Source of the DNA: UBA4416 sp040386075
Lineage (GTDB): Bacteria; Bacteroidota; Bacteroidia; B-17B0; Aurantibacillaceae
Direction: 5' to 3'
Assembly: GCA_040386075.1 (NCBI GenBank)
Contig: JAZKGE010000015.1
Span: 80,435-144,434, forward strand
DNA length: 64,000 nucleotides
The notes below the pieces were generated by a model, which worked only from the letters and a program-made list of their open reading frames with translations, made no database searches and was not told the origin of the DNA. Position numbers and translations under genes: made by a program. Below, piece after piece: positions 15,590-24,262 of this stretch; the first letter of the stretch is position 1; each line of letters begins with the position of its first letter.

Positions 15590-15663
15590 CTCCCTCTCCT
15601 GGGCTCGAACCAGGGACCCCATGATTAACAGTCATGTGCTCTAACCAGCTGAGCTAAGAGGGA
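15590..15663 (-). tRNA. tRNA-Asn (GTT anticodon)
   Basis: The reverse complement folds as a complete tRNA: acceptor TCCCTCT/AGAGGGA, D arm with AGCTCAGCTGGTTAGAGC, anticodon loop containing CTGTTAA (anticodon GTT), T arm CCTGG-TTCGAGC-CCAGG and discriminator G. CCA is not encoded. Confidence 0.96.
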
Positions 15664-15807
15664 ATCGTTCCGACATAAAGAAGGAATATTTTCTGGTTAT
15701 AATAAAAATACTAAAGAACTTTGTTTTTCCCTATAAAGGAGGGCAAATTTAATATCTATTTTGTAAATAAACAATATATTTGTCAAAATTTTTAATCTTT
15801 TTTTAAT

Positions 15808-16731
15808 ATGAGTCTTTTAGTTGTAGGTACGGTAGCTTTTGATGCTATTGAAACACCTTTTGGTAAAACCGATAAAATTGTTGGCGGAGCAGCTAGTTAT
15901 ATAGCTTTGGCATCTTCATACTTTACTAACGAAATAAACCTGGTATCGGTTGTAGGTGACGATTTTCCTCAGGATTTCATGAACACATTGAAAGGACAAG
16001 GTGTTAACCTGGATGGCTTGCAAATTAAGCAAGGTGAAAAATCATTCTTTTGGAGTGGGCGTTACCATAATGATATGAATTCGCGCGATACACTTGATAC
16101 TCAGTTAAATGTGTTAGGGGATTTTGATCCGATCGTTCCTGAATCCTATAAAAATTGCGATTTTTTAATGTTGGGTAATCTAATGCCTGCTGTACAACAA
16201 AAGGTATTGTCTCAGTTACCTACACGTCCTAAATTGATCGTATTGGATACAATGAATTTCTGGATGGATATTGCTATGCCTGAATTGATGGAAACGCTTA
16301 AAGGGATTGATGTATTAACCATCAACGACTCTGAAGCACGTCAGTTATCTGGAGAGTATTCTCTGGTAAAAGCAGCACAAAAAATATTAGCTATGGGGCC
16401 AAAAGTATTGGTGATCAAAAAAGGCGAGCATGGCGCGCTATTATTCAATAAAGAAGAAGTGTTCTTTGCTCCGGCTTTACCTTTAGAAGATGTATTTGAT
16501 CCAACAGGAGCAGGAGATAGTTTTGCAGGCGGCTTTATCGGTTATTTAGCTAAAACAAAAGATATCAGTTTCGAGAACATGAAACGTGCTATCATTTTTG
16601 GTTCAGCTATGGCTAGTTTCACGGTTGAAAAATTTGGTACTGAGCGTTTAATAGGTTTATCTCAAAAAGATGTGGATGACAGAGTTCAGGAGTTTGTTGA
16701 TTTAGTTCAGTTTGACATTTCTTTAGTATAG
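15808..16731 (+). CDS. PfkB-family carbohydrate kinase
   Basis: 307-residue sugar or nucleoside kinase of the ribokinase/PfkB family. The N-terminal glycine motif is VGGAASYIALASS and the C-terminal catalytic motif is DPTGAGDSFAGGF, with the Asp acting as base on the substrate hydroxyl. Specificity cannot be assigned; such Bacteroidota proteins are often labelled only as 'PfkB family' or sugar kinase. A strong terminator follows directly, so the gene is probably transcribed alone. Confidence 0.9.
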   Translation: MSLLVVGTVAFDAIETPFGKTDKIVGGAASYIALASSYFTNEINLVSVVGDDFPQDFMNTLKGQGVNLDGLQIKQGEKSFFWSGRYHNDMNSRDTLDTQLNVLGDFDPIVPESYKNCDFLMLGNLMPAVQQKVLSQLPTRPKLIVLDTMNFWMDIAMPELMETLKGIDVLTINDSEARQLSGEYSLVKAAQKILAMGPKVLVIKKGEHGALLFNKEEVFFAPALPLEDVFDPTGAGDSFAGGFIGYLAKTKDISFENMKRAIIFGSAMASFTVEKFGTERLIGLSQKDVDDRVQEFVDLVQFDISLV

Positions 16732-16746
16732 AAATTACACTATCTG

Positions 16747-16779
16747 AAAGCCTTCTGTTGAAAAACAGAAGGCTTTTTT
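16747..16779 (+). terminator. rho-independent terminator of the PfkB-family gene
   Basis: AAAGCCTTCTGTT pairs perfectly with AACAGAAGGCTTT (13 bp) around loop GAAA, followed by six T residues in total with the stem end. Confidence 0.92.
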
Positions 16780-16831
16780 ATTTTAGATAAATCACAATTT
16801 ATAAATTACCTTAGCGTTAAATAAGTTCAGC

Positions 16832-17620
16832 TTGAAACTTAATCTCGTTATAGTGATTTGCCTTTTATTAGGTTGCTCGTTTGTTTTTCAAACAACTGAG
16901 CCCGAGCTTCATATTAAATTTCCTGAACAGAAATCACGGATCGAAATAGATGGCTTTGGGAATATATACGTGATCACCGATCATGAGATCGTAAAATACA
17001 GCGCCACTGGAAATCTTCAAAAAAAATTCAGCACCAAGCGTTATGGCCGGATAGATTTTGTAGATGCTATGAATCCATTAAAAGTGTTGGTTTATTACAA
17101 AGAGTTTCAGCAGCTTATTTTTTTAGATAATCAATTAACTGAATCGAGTAATATGATCTCACTCGAAACATTAGGCTACGAACAGGCAAGTCTGGTATGT
17201 TCATCGTCTAATAATAGTTTCTGGATCTTTGATAAACAAAATAATGAATTACTGAGATTTGACGCAGACTTAAAACCATTAGTAAAAACGGGCAACTTAA
17301 AACGGATTCTGGATATCGATATCAAACCTAATTTTATGCAGGAACATAATAATTATGTATATGTGAATTGCCCAATCGAGGGAATTTTAGTGTTTGATAT
17401 TTATGGAACATTCTATAAAACTATTCCCTTAAAAAATTTAAAAGAGTTTAATGTCGTGAACAACGATGTGTTTTATTTTGAAAACAACACGTTGAAACAA
17501 TATCAATCTCAAAGCTTCAATACCATCGAAAAACAGTTTCCAGATACATTGGTTAAAACGGTATACTGGCAAAACGAGCATTTTTACAGGGTTTACCAAG
17601 ATTCACTGGTAGTTCAGTAA
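16832..17620 (+). CDS. beta-propeller-like lipoprotein upstream of TonB receptor
   Basis: 262 residues. The N-terminus has a lipoprotein signal with lipobox LLLGC (Cys15), so the mature protein is lipid-anchored. The remainder is rich in short strands (IEIDGFGNIYVITDHEIVKY, FWIFDKQNNELLRFD, GILVFDIYGTFYK) that resemble blades of a six-bladed propeller. TTG is used as start; no in-frame ATG fits the signal peptide. The TonB receptor begins 37 nt later, suggesting an outer-membrane accessory or substrate-binding role in the place a SusD protein would occupy. Confidence 0.65.
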   Translation: MKLNLVIVICLLLGCSFVFQTTEPELHIKFPEQKSRIEIDGFGNIYVITDHEIVKYSATGNLQKKFSTKRYGRIDFVDAMNPLKVLVYYKEFQQLIFLDNQLTESSNMISLETLGYEQASLVCSSSNNSFWIFDKQNNELLRFDADLKPLVKTGNLKRILDIDIKPNFMQEHNNYVYVNCPIEGILVFDIYGTFYKTIPLKNLKEFNVVNNDVFYFENNTLKQYQSQSFNTIEKQFPDTLVKTVYWQNEHFYRVYQDSLVVQ

Positions 17621-17657
17621 AATTCGTTTATTTTCTAAAAAATAGTATTTTTAAGAG

Positions 17658-20120
17658 ATGATTAGGATCGTTTTATTTTTCAGTTTTATAGTTGTTTTTT
17701 CAGGACTGTCTCTTTCTCAAAATCTGTATACTCAAACAGTAAGAGGTCAGATTACCGATAAAGTATCCTCTGTAGCCTTGCCCGGTGTTATTGTGCGTTT
17801 GAGTAACGACAGTACTAAGAAATTTGTGACTACCACAGACGCCAATGGAAACTTTAAACTGGAAGGCATTCCTGTTGGCCGTCGTTCTTTTATCGTGAGC
17901 TTTTTTGGATATAATACATTGCCTTTAACAGATATCATTGTGTCATCCGGTAAAGAAACATTCTTAAATATAGAGTTAGAAGAATCTTTGGTGCAAATGG
18001 ATGAAGTGGTGGTGAATGCAGATGAAGATAAAGATGTGGTGAATAATATGGAGGCAGTAAATGTAAAAACATTCAGTATTGAGGAAACAGAAAGATACCC
18101 CGGTTCACGCCAGGATCCTGCTCGTATGGCTTCTAATTTTGCAGGAGTACAGGGAACAAACGATAGCAGGAATGACATTGTCGTACGTGGAAATTCGCCT
18201 GCGGGTTTATTGTGGCGTTTAGAAGAAATTGACATTCCTAATCCAAATCACTTTGCAGTTGCGGGCTCTGCCGGTGGGCCAACGGCTATTATCAATAATA
18301 AATATTTGGCGAACTCTGAATTTTATACGGGCGCTTTTCCGGCAAATTATGGAAATGCTTTGGGAGGTGTATTCGATCTGAGAATGAGAAATGGTAATAA
18401 TCAAAAACATGAACGCACATTTCAGTTTGGATTATTAGGAACAGAATTATCTTTGGAAGGCCCGATAAGTAAGAAAAGCGGAAGTAGTTACTTTGTAAAC
18501 TATAGATATTCTACTTTAAAAATGCTGGCAGGATTAAATATTAAACTGGGAACAAGCGCCGTGCCTCAGTATCAGGATGGCGCTTTTCGTTTTAATTTCC
18601 CTACTAAAAAAGCCGGAGTGTTCTCTCTAAGCGGAATAGGAGGGATGAGTACCATCAAGATCATTTTAAGTACACAAACCGAGAGACCAAAAGAATTGTA
18701 CGGAGATCTGAATCGCGATCAGTACTTTGCCTCCAGTATGGGCGTTGCTATTTTAAATCACAGTTATTCATTCAATAGCCGCACACTAATGAAAACCTCT
18801 GTAGCCTATAGCGGACAAGGATTAAATGTAAGTCATTATTTGGTATTACGCGATGAAAATTTCAAGCCAAACGATACATTGCCGAAAATTTTGGGTTATA
18901 ATTTTTTAGAGACTAAAACTACTCTTGCCTGGTTCATCAAACATAAACTCAATCCAAAGAACAGTTTTAAAACAGGTTTTTTTGCAAATGCTTTTCATGT
19001 TAGTTTTTACGACGAGGCAAAGATCAATTCGCGATACGATACCATTGCGCAATACATTAATGATAAGTCTTACAAAACAAGGATCAATGCACAGGCCGAT
19101 TTTTATTTGATACAACCTTACTTTGCTTTTGTGCATAAATTCAACGAAAAGTGGAGCACTAACCTAGGTGTGTTTGCGCAATACTTAACGTTAAATGAAA
19201 GCTGGGTGGTTGAACCAAGGGCGAGCTTGCGTTTTCAATTCAAGCCAAATCAATCTGTAAGTTTGGCTTATGGCATGCATAGTCAAATGCAGGCAACCTA
19301 TTTGTATTTTGCAGCACCAGATAGTTTAGTGAGAGAAGGAAAGACATATTTTAATGCTACCAAACAATTGGATAATCAAGGTTTAGGATTTACTAAAAGC
19401 CAGCATGGTGTATTGGGTTATGATCTGCAGGTCTCCAAACATTTCAGAACAAAGATCGAAGCTTATTATCAATACCTGTGGAATGTGCCAGTGTATGCGG
19501 TCCCTTCAAGTGTATCGTTATTAAACAGAGGAGCAAGCTTTAACCGTTTTTTTCCTGTTTACACAATGGAAAATAAAGGAACAGGTTATAATTATGGATT
19601 AGAATTGACCCTGGAAAAAACATTTCACAAGCATTATTTCTTTTTATATTCAGCCAGTTTGTTTGATAGTAAATATACCGGCAGTAATGGTAAAACTTTT
19701 GATACCGATTTTAACGGACAATACATGATGAATTTATTAGCAGGTATAGAATATGAAATTGGTAAGTCTAAAAAGAATTCTATCAATGTATCTTCTAAGT
19801 TCACTTATGGTGGTGGCAAACGCTATTCACCGGTTGATGTAGCGGCAAGTAATGCCATTATGGATGTTGTAGCTGATAACGATAAGGTAAATACATTACA
19901 ATTTGATCCATACAATCGGTTGGATCTGAGAATTGCTTATAAGATCAACGGTAAAAAGGCAAGCTATGAGATAGCTTTAGATCTTATTAATTTAATGAAC
20001 AGTAAAAATGTATTGGCCTTGAGTTACGCTCCAGATCCGGCTAATGTTAATGCCGATCCTTTAATTAAAAATTATCAATTGGGTTTTTTACCACTGTTTT
20101 ATGTTAAGGTTGATTTTTAG
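17658..20120 (+). CDS. TonB-dependent receptor with N-terminal carboxypeptidase-like domain
   Basis: 820-residue outer-membrane active transporter. Signal peptide 1-20 (SLSQ), carboxypeptidase-regulatory-like beta-sandwich about 28-115 (GQITDKVSSVALPGVIVRL), plug domain about 125-245 with RNDIVVRGNSPAGLLWRLEE and YTGAFPANYGNALGGVFDL, then a long barrel ending in a strand with C-terminal Phe. This receptor class is widespread in Bacteroidota and is not paired with SusD. The ligand is unknown; the lipoprotein before it and the beta-barrel protein after it are probably functional partners. It overlaps the next gene by 20 nt. Confidence 0.92.
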   Translation: MIRIVLFFSFIVVFSGLSLSQNLYTQTVRGQITDKVSSVALPGVIVRLSNDSTKKFVTTTDANGNFKLEGIPVGRRSFIVSFFGYNTLPLTDIIVSSGKETFLNIELEESLVQMDEVVVNADEDKDVVNNMEAVNVKTFSIEETERYPGSRQDPARMASNFAGVQGTNDSRNDIVVRGNSPAGLLWRLEEIDIPNPNHFAVAGSAGGPTAIINNKYLANSEFYTGAFPANYGNALGGVFDLRMRNGNNQKHERTFQFGLLGTELSLEGPISKKSGSSYFVNYRYSTLKMLAGLNIKLGTSAVPQYQDGAFRFNFPTKKAGVFSLSGIGGMSTIKIILSTQTERPKELYGDLNRDQYFASSMGVAILNHSYSFNSRTLMKTSVAYSGQGLNVSHYLVLRDENFKPNDTLPKILGYNFLETKTTLAWFIKHKLNPKNSFKTGFFANAFHVSFYDEAKINSRYDTIAQYINDKSYKTRINAQADFYLIQPYFAFVHKFNEKWSTNLGVFAQYLTLNESWVVEPRASLRFQFKPNQSVSLAYGMHSQMQATYLYFAAPDSLVREGKTYFNATKQLDNQGLGFTKSQHGVLGYDLQVSKHFRTKIEAYYQYLWNVPVYAVPSSVSLLNRGASFNRFFPVYTMENKGTGYNYGLELTLEKTFHKHYFFLYSASLFDSKYTGSNGKTFDTDFNGQYMMNLLAGIEYEIGKSKKNSINVSSKFTYGGGKRYSPVDVAASNAIMDVVADNDKVNTLQFDPYNRLDLRIAYKINGKKASYEIALDLINLMNSKNVLALSYAPDPANVNADPLIKNYQLGFLPLFYVKVDF

Positions 20121-20859
20121 GAGTATTACAGTTTTTATTTTGGTGATGTCGGCAAGCATAAAGGCACAAGTCGTCAATATTGAGGGCAAGCGCTTCATGA
20201 ATGATACGAATGGTTGGGTTGGTAATGCTGATTTTAATTTTAATGTGTTTAATAATACACAACAAGTATTGCAATTTTCGAATACGTTAAGGGTACAATA
20301 TCAAAAAAACCGAAGCCGGTTTATTTTATTGAATGATCTTAATTTTATTAAGGCGGGCAATACTGATTTTGCCAATGCAGGTTATCAGCATTTCAGATAT
20401 AATTATAAGGTAAATAAATGGGTAACCATGGAAGCATTTACGCAAACACAATATAACCCGGTCTTGAAATTGGATTTCAGGTATTTGATTGGTGCTGGTC
20501 CGCGATTAAAGTTATTGAAAAAGGAGCACGCTAAAATTTATGTTGCTGCTTTATATATGTATGAATACGATGATATTGTGGGCGACCCAATTAATTTATA
20601 TGAGCATCGCATCAGTTCTTATGTAACCTGCACATTTTCTGTTCTTAAAAACCTGGAATTTACAAGCACAACCTTTTACCAACCTAATATTGAAAATACA
20701 GCAGATTACAGGATAGCAAATGATAGCGGACTAGAAATTCATATCAGTAAACATCTGAATTTTAAGTCGTCTTTCAATATGCTTTATGACACGTATCAAC
20801 CCGTGGGAATACCAGACCTGGTATACTCCTTCAAAAACGGATTATCAATAAAATTTTAG
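20101..20859 (+). CDS. outer-membrane beta-barrel protein (DUF481-like)
   Basis: 252 residues with an N-terminal signal peptide (about 1-22, ending IKA before Gln) and alternating strands throughout, closing with SFKNGLSIKF, a C-terminal aromatic outer-membrane signature. The pattern (LQFSNTLRVQYQKNRSRFILLNDLNFIKAG and a central YLIGAGPRLKLL) resembles DUF481 barrels. The start overlaps the TonB receptor end by 20 nt, so expression is coupled. It may form a complex with, or act alongside, the receptor. Confidence 0.75.
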   Translation: MLRLIFRSITVFILVMSASIKAQVVNIEGKRFMNDTNGWVGNADFNFNVFNNTQQVLQFSNTLRVQYQKNRSRFILLNDLNFIKAGNTDFANAGYQHFRYNYKVNKWVTMEAFTQTQYNPVLKLDFRYLIGAGPRLKLLKKEHAKIYVAALYMYEYDDIVGDPINLYEHRISSYVTCTFSVLKNLEFTSTTFYQPNIENTADYRIANDSGLEIHISKHLNFKSSFNMLYDTYQPVGIPDLVYSFKNGLSIKF

Positions 20860-20865
20860 AGAAAA

Positions 20866-21072
20866 TTATTTTTTGGTTGTATCAACTGAAACTGCACCAT
20901 TTTTAGGTTGAATTGCAACTTCTGCCATTGCTGCGTCAATTGTACGGCCAATGGAATCGGAAATACGTTTTGCATTTTCATGCATTTTAAATCTGTCTTC
21001 CGCTGCAGGCTTACATTTAACAATTACAAGCGTTAAAAACATAACTGATAGGATGATAGATACTTTTTTCAT
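20866..21072 (-). CDS. small predicted lipoprotein, copy 1
   Basis: 68 residues starting MKKVSIILSV, with a hydrophobic signal and Cys20 in an imperfect lipobox (IVKC). The mature part (CKPAAEDRFKMHENAKRISDS) is predicted helical. The sequence after the Cys resembles the neighbouring small lipoprotein (C.P.AE...KM.E.AK...DSI), so the two are paralogues. An upstream extension of the open frame to 21189 exists but has no signal; the ATG at 21072 is chosen because it puts the signal peptide at the N-terminus. Function unknown. Confidence 0.7.
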   Translation of the reverse strand: MKKVSIILSVMFLTLVIVKCKPAAEDRFKMHENAKRISDSIGRTIDAAMAEVAIQPKNGAVSVDTTKK

Positions 21073-21176
21073 AGAATGGGTTTGTGTTTGGTATTCGAAT
21101 ATAAAGATAATTTTTCTTTTGAATAAAAAATTAGGATTATTTATAAATAAAATGGCCTTGTTTAGTGAAACACAAA

Positions 21177-21294
21177 ATATCCCATACAAATTCCAAGATC
21201 AAGGCTTATCAAAAATTTAACAATGATTTTACTGGCGTAAATGAAGCAGGTAAATTTTTGGTGTAACGCAGAGATTGGGATTTGTATGGGATAT
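21177..21294. repeat. 118-bp imperfect palindrome with 18-bp terminal inverted repeats (MITE-like)
   Basis: Arm one (21177-21194) ATATCCCATACAAATTCC and arm two (21277-21294), read in reverse complement as ATATCCCATACAAATCCC, agree at 17 of 18 positions. A second pairing inside (CAAAAATTTA on both sides) extends the symmetry. An 11-bp direct repeat TATAAATAAAA lies at 21152 and at 21296, close to but not exactly at the borders. Confidence 0.6.
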
Positions 21295-21301
21295 GTATAA
21301 A

Positions 21302-21330
21302 TAAAAAGCCCACGTATCAGAGATACGTGG
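21302..21330 (-). terminator. terminator of small lipoprotein copy 2
   Basis: CCACGTATC pairs with GATACGTGG (9 bp perfect, 3-nt loop); on the minus strand the hairpin is followed by GCTTTTT. It stands 26 nt behind the stop of the lipoprotein gene. Confidence 0.85.
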
Positions 21331-21355
21331 ACCTTTCCTAACTAAACACAAATTC

Positions 21356-21601
21356 TTAGTGTCCTGTGTGAGCATCAGCAGCTGGAGCAGCTGTCTCAGT
21401 AGTTGCAGCAGCAGCAGTTGAATCTGGAGCTGTAGCTTCAGTCATAGCGCTTTCTAAAGAAGTAGATAAAGCAGCAGCGATAGAATCAGCAGTTAATTTT
21501 GCTTGTTCTTCCATTTTAGCTTTTTCTTCAGCAGAAGGACCACAAGATACAACAGTTGTAGCGATGATAGCTACTGCGATAATTGAAAATAATTTTGTCA
21601 T
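21356..21601 (-). CDS. small predicted lipoprotein, copy 2 (Ala/Thr-rich)
   Basis: 81 residues with a clean lipobox (TTVVSC, Cys20). The mature part begins GPSAEEKAKMEEQAKLTADS, resembling the smaller lipoprotein downstream, and continues into an Ala/Thr/Asp/Pro-rich low-complexity tail ending in His-rich DAHTGH. This looks like an anchored helix with a flexible tail. Function unknown. It has its own terminator. Confidence 0.75.
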   Translation of the reverse strand: MTKLFSIIAVAIIATTVVSCGPSAEEKAKMEEQAKLTADSIAAALSTSLESAMTEATAPDSTAAAATTETAAPAADAHTGH

Positions 21602-21794
21602 TTTTTTGGTTTTAAAATTGTTTTGTTTGAGTTATTTGAACATTTATACCAAAACACGAAAAGGGTAACCCAAAAATAAATGAAAAAATCAATAAAATTT
21701 TCAACTAATTGAATTTCAGTGAATTAAATTTAAAATAAAAAGTGGTTACCTCTTTATTTGCTAAGATTTTAATGCTAAAAAAAGAAAATAAGGG

Positions 21795-22373
21795 CTAGCA
21801 TTTGATGAATTCGCTCACTACTTTTTCGGCTTTGATAAAAGCTTCTTCCAGAACCTCATTTAAGATAAATACATCGAACAGGTCGGCTGTTTTGAGCTCT
21901 TTTTCGGCTTTTTCTACCCTACGGGCTATACTTTCCGGACTGTCGGTACTTCTTGAATTAAGTCTTTCTTCCAGGATCTTAATGCTTGGCGGCATCACAA
22001 ATACCGCTAAAGCCTTTTCTTTGAATTGTTTTTTCAGGTTTAAACCACCCTCAACATCAATATCAAAGATCACATGCTTTCCTTTAGCCCAAATGCGGTC
22101 AACTTCACTTTTCAGAGTTCCATAATGGGTTCCGGCATATACTTCTTCCCATTCTAAAAACTCCTTATTATCAATTTTTTGCTTGAATTCTTCTACGGTC
22201 AGGTAATGGTAATCTTTACCATTTTCCTCTATACCACGTTTAGGACGGCTTGTTGCGGATATGGAAAACTCTAATTTATCAGGGTATGTTTTCAGTAAAT
22301 GCCTTACAATGGTAGTTTTACCGGAGCCGGATGGCGCAGAAAATATAATGAGTTTACCGTTTTTCATAGGCAA
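21795..22373 (-). CDS. gmk: guanylate kinase
   Basis: 192-residue enzyme converting GMP and ATP to GDP and ADP. The P-loop FSAPSGSGKTTIVRHL is at the N-terminus, followed by FSISATSRPKRGIEENGKDYHYL (GMP-binding) and GTHYGTLKSEV, all standard for Gmk. The length is slightly short of the E. coli protein (207 aa) but complete. It lies 40 nt downstream of uvrC on the same strand and is probably co-transcribed. Confidence 0.96.
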   Translation of the reverse strand: MPMKNGKLIIFSAPSGSGKTTIVRHLLKTYPDKLEFSISATSRPKRGIEENGKDYHYLTVEEFKQKIDNKEFLEWEEVYAGTHYGTLKSEVDRIWAKGKHVIFDIDVEGGLNLKKQFKEKALAVFVMPPSIKILEERLNSRSTDSPESIARRVEKAEKELKTADLFDVFILNEVLEEAFIKAEKVVSEFIKC

Positions 22374-22413
22374 AGATAATAGTTTTTGTTAAAATAGAAA
22401 GAGGTTAACGAAA

Positions 22414-24228
22414 TCAGGTATCAGCCTGTTTCTTAAAAAACTCATATACCAAATTAGCTTTGGAGTTTCCAATAATGGCAGCTAATTCGGCTAAGGTTGC
22501 CTCTTTGATGCCTTTTACGGATTTAAGTTCGGTAAGTAATTTTTGCGCTGTTTTGTCGCTGATGCCTTTAATTTCTGAAAGCTCTGTTTTAAATGTTTCG
22601 CGACTTCGTTTGTTGCGATGATGCGTGATCCCAAAACGATGGGCTTCATCACGGATCTGTTGAATGATCTTTAGAGTTTCAGAACGTTTATCCAGATACA
22701 TTGGGATTGGGTCGCCCGGAAAATAAATTTCTTCCAAACGTTTGGCAATACCTATCACCGTTACTTTTCCCATCAGGTCCAATTTTCGTAAACTGATAAT
22801 AGCGGCACCTAATTGACCTTTACCACCATCGATCACAATTAACTGTGGCATTGGGAGTTTTTCTTCAATAACCCTTGAGTAACGTCTAAAGATCACTTCT
22901 TCCATGGTTGCAAAATCATCCGGACCTATTACGGTTTTTACATTGAAATGACGGTATTCTTTTTTAGCGGGTTTACCATCAATAAATACCGGCATGGCAC
23001 TTACCGCATATTCGCCCTGAATATTAGAGTTATCAAAGCCCTCAATGCGTCGAGGCTCTTCCTTCATGCGAAGATCCTTCATCATTTGTTGCATAATTCG
23101 GTCGGTATGTCGTTCCGGATCGATGAGGGCTATTTGCTTGTCGCGTTCTTTTTTATAAGCTTCTGCATTTCTGAAAGAAAGATCCATCAGATGTTTCTTG
23201 TCGCCAATTTTTGGAACCACGTATTTGGCATTTTCAAAAACCAATTCAGGTTCAAAGGGCACAAAAATTTCTTTACTTAACGAATTGTATCGCTGTCTAA
23301 TTTCATTGATTGCAAATACCAGCATCTCTTCATCCGTTTCATCCAGCTTCTTCTTAAACTCCAGGGTTTGTGCCTGGATGATGGTGCCATTCATTACTTT
23401 AAAATAATTGATATAAGCAGCTTTTTCATCACTGATAATGGCAAACACATCGGTATCTGTAATAGATGGGTGAACAACAGTTGATTTACTTTGGTATTTT
23501 TCGAGCAGCTCTATTTTCTTTTTGATGTTACCGGCCTGTTCATATTCCAGTTTCTCGGCATGTTCATGCATTAATTTTTTCAGATCCCTGATAGCAAAAT
23601 TAATATCACCTTTAATGATCTGACGAATGTGGGTAATGCCCCTGTTGTAATCTTCCAGACTTTGTTTTCCAACACAAGGCGCTTTGCATTTACCGATCTG
23701 GTATTCTATACAAGCTTTAAATTTTCCGCTTTCGATGTTTTCTTCAGTTAGGTCGTAAGTGCAGGAACGCAAAGGATATAATTGGCGGATCAGGTCCAAT
23801 AAAATGAACATGGTAGTTACCGAAGGATACGGTCCATAATATTCTGTATCTTCTTTTTTTAGTTGCCGTGTATGGTAAACCCTTGGAAAACGCTCATTTT
23901 TAACAACGATCCAGGGATAAGTTTTATCATCGCGTAAGGCCACATTATATTTTGGAGAAAGGCTTTTGATCAAATTGTTCTCTAAGATCAAAGCATCCAT
24001 TTCGGTATCTACTTTTACTGTTTGGATGTCGAATATTTTTCGAACCATTAACCGCAAACGAAAATTATCGTGTTCTTTAGTGAAATACGAAGTCACTCGT
24101 TTTTTCAGGTTCTTTGCCTTGCCTACATATAGCAAATGATTATCGGCATCGTAATAGCGATATACACCCGGAGTGTCGGGTAGGGTTTTTAAAAGGCTTA
24201 GGATATGATCTGAAAATGGATTCGCCAC
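22414..24228 (-). CDS. uvrC: excinuclease ABC subunit C
   Basis: 604-residue nucleotide excision repair nuclease that makes the two incisions around a UvrAB-marked lesion. The N-terminal GIY-YIG domain has LPDTPGVYRYYDADN and LLYVGKAKNLKKRV; a UVR motif (EHAEKLEYEQAGNIKKKIELL) lies near residue 220. The RNase H-like domain shows FDNSNIQGEYAVSAMPVF and LIVIDGGKGQLGAA, and tandem helix-hairpin-helix motifs end the protein (ISDKTAQKLLTELKSVKGI). Full length. The next gene upstream is divergent. Confidence 0.97.
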   Translation of the reverse strand: MANPFSDHILSLLKTLPDTPGVYRYYDADNHLLYVGKAKNLKKRVTSYFTKEHDNFRLRLMVRKIFDIQTVKVDTEMDALILENNLIKSLSPKYNVALRDDKTYPWIVVKNERFPRVYHTRQLKKEDTEYYGPYPSVTTMFILLDLIRQLYPLRSCTYDLTEENIESGKFKACIEYQIGKCKAPCVGKQSLEDYNRGITHIRQIIKGDINFAIRDLKKLMHEHAEKLEYEQAGNIKKKIELLEKYQSKSTVVHPSITDTDVFAIISDEKAAYINYFKVMNGTIIQAQTLEFKKKLDETDEEMLVFAINEIRQRYNSLSKEIFVPFEPELVFENAKYVVPKIGDKKHLMDLSFRNAEAYKKERDKQIALIDPERHTDRIMQQMMKDLRMKEEPRRIEGFDNSNIQGEYAVSAMPVFIDGKPAKKEYRHFNVKTVIGPDDFATMEEVIFRRYSRVIEEKLPMPQLIVIDGGKGQLGAAIISLRKLDLMGKVTVIGIAKRLEEIYFPGDPIPMYLDKRSETLKIIQQIRDEAHRFGITHHRNKRSRETFKTELSEIKGISDKTAQKLLTELKSVKGIKEATLAELAAIIGNSKANLVYEFFKKQADT

Positions 24229-24262
24229 TCTGTAAAGTTAAATTTTTTACTTAATTTGTAAC

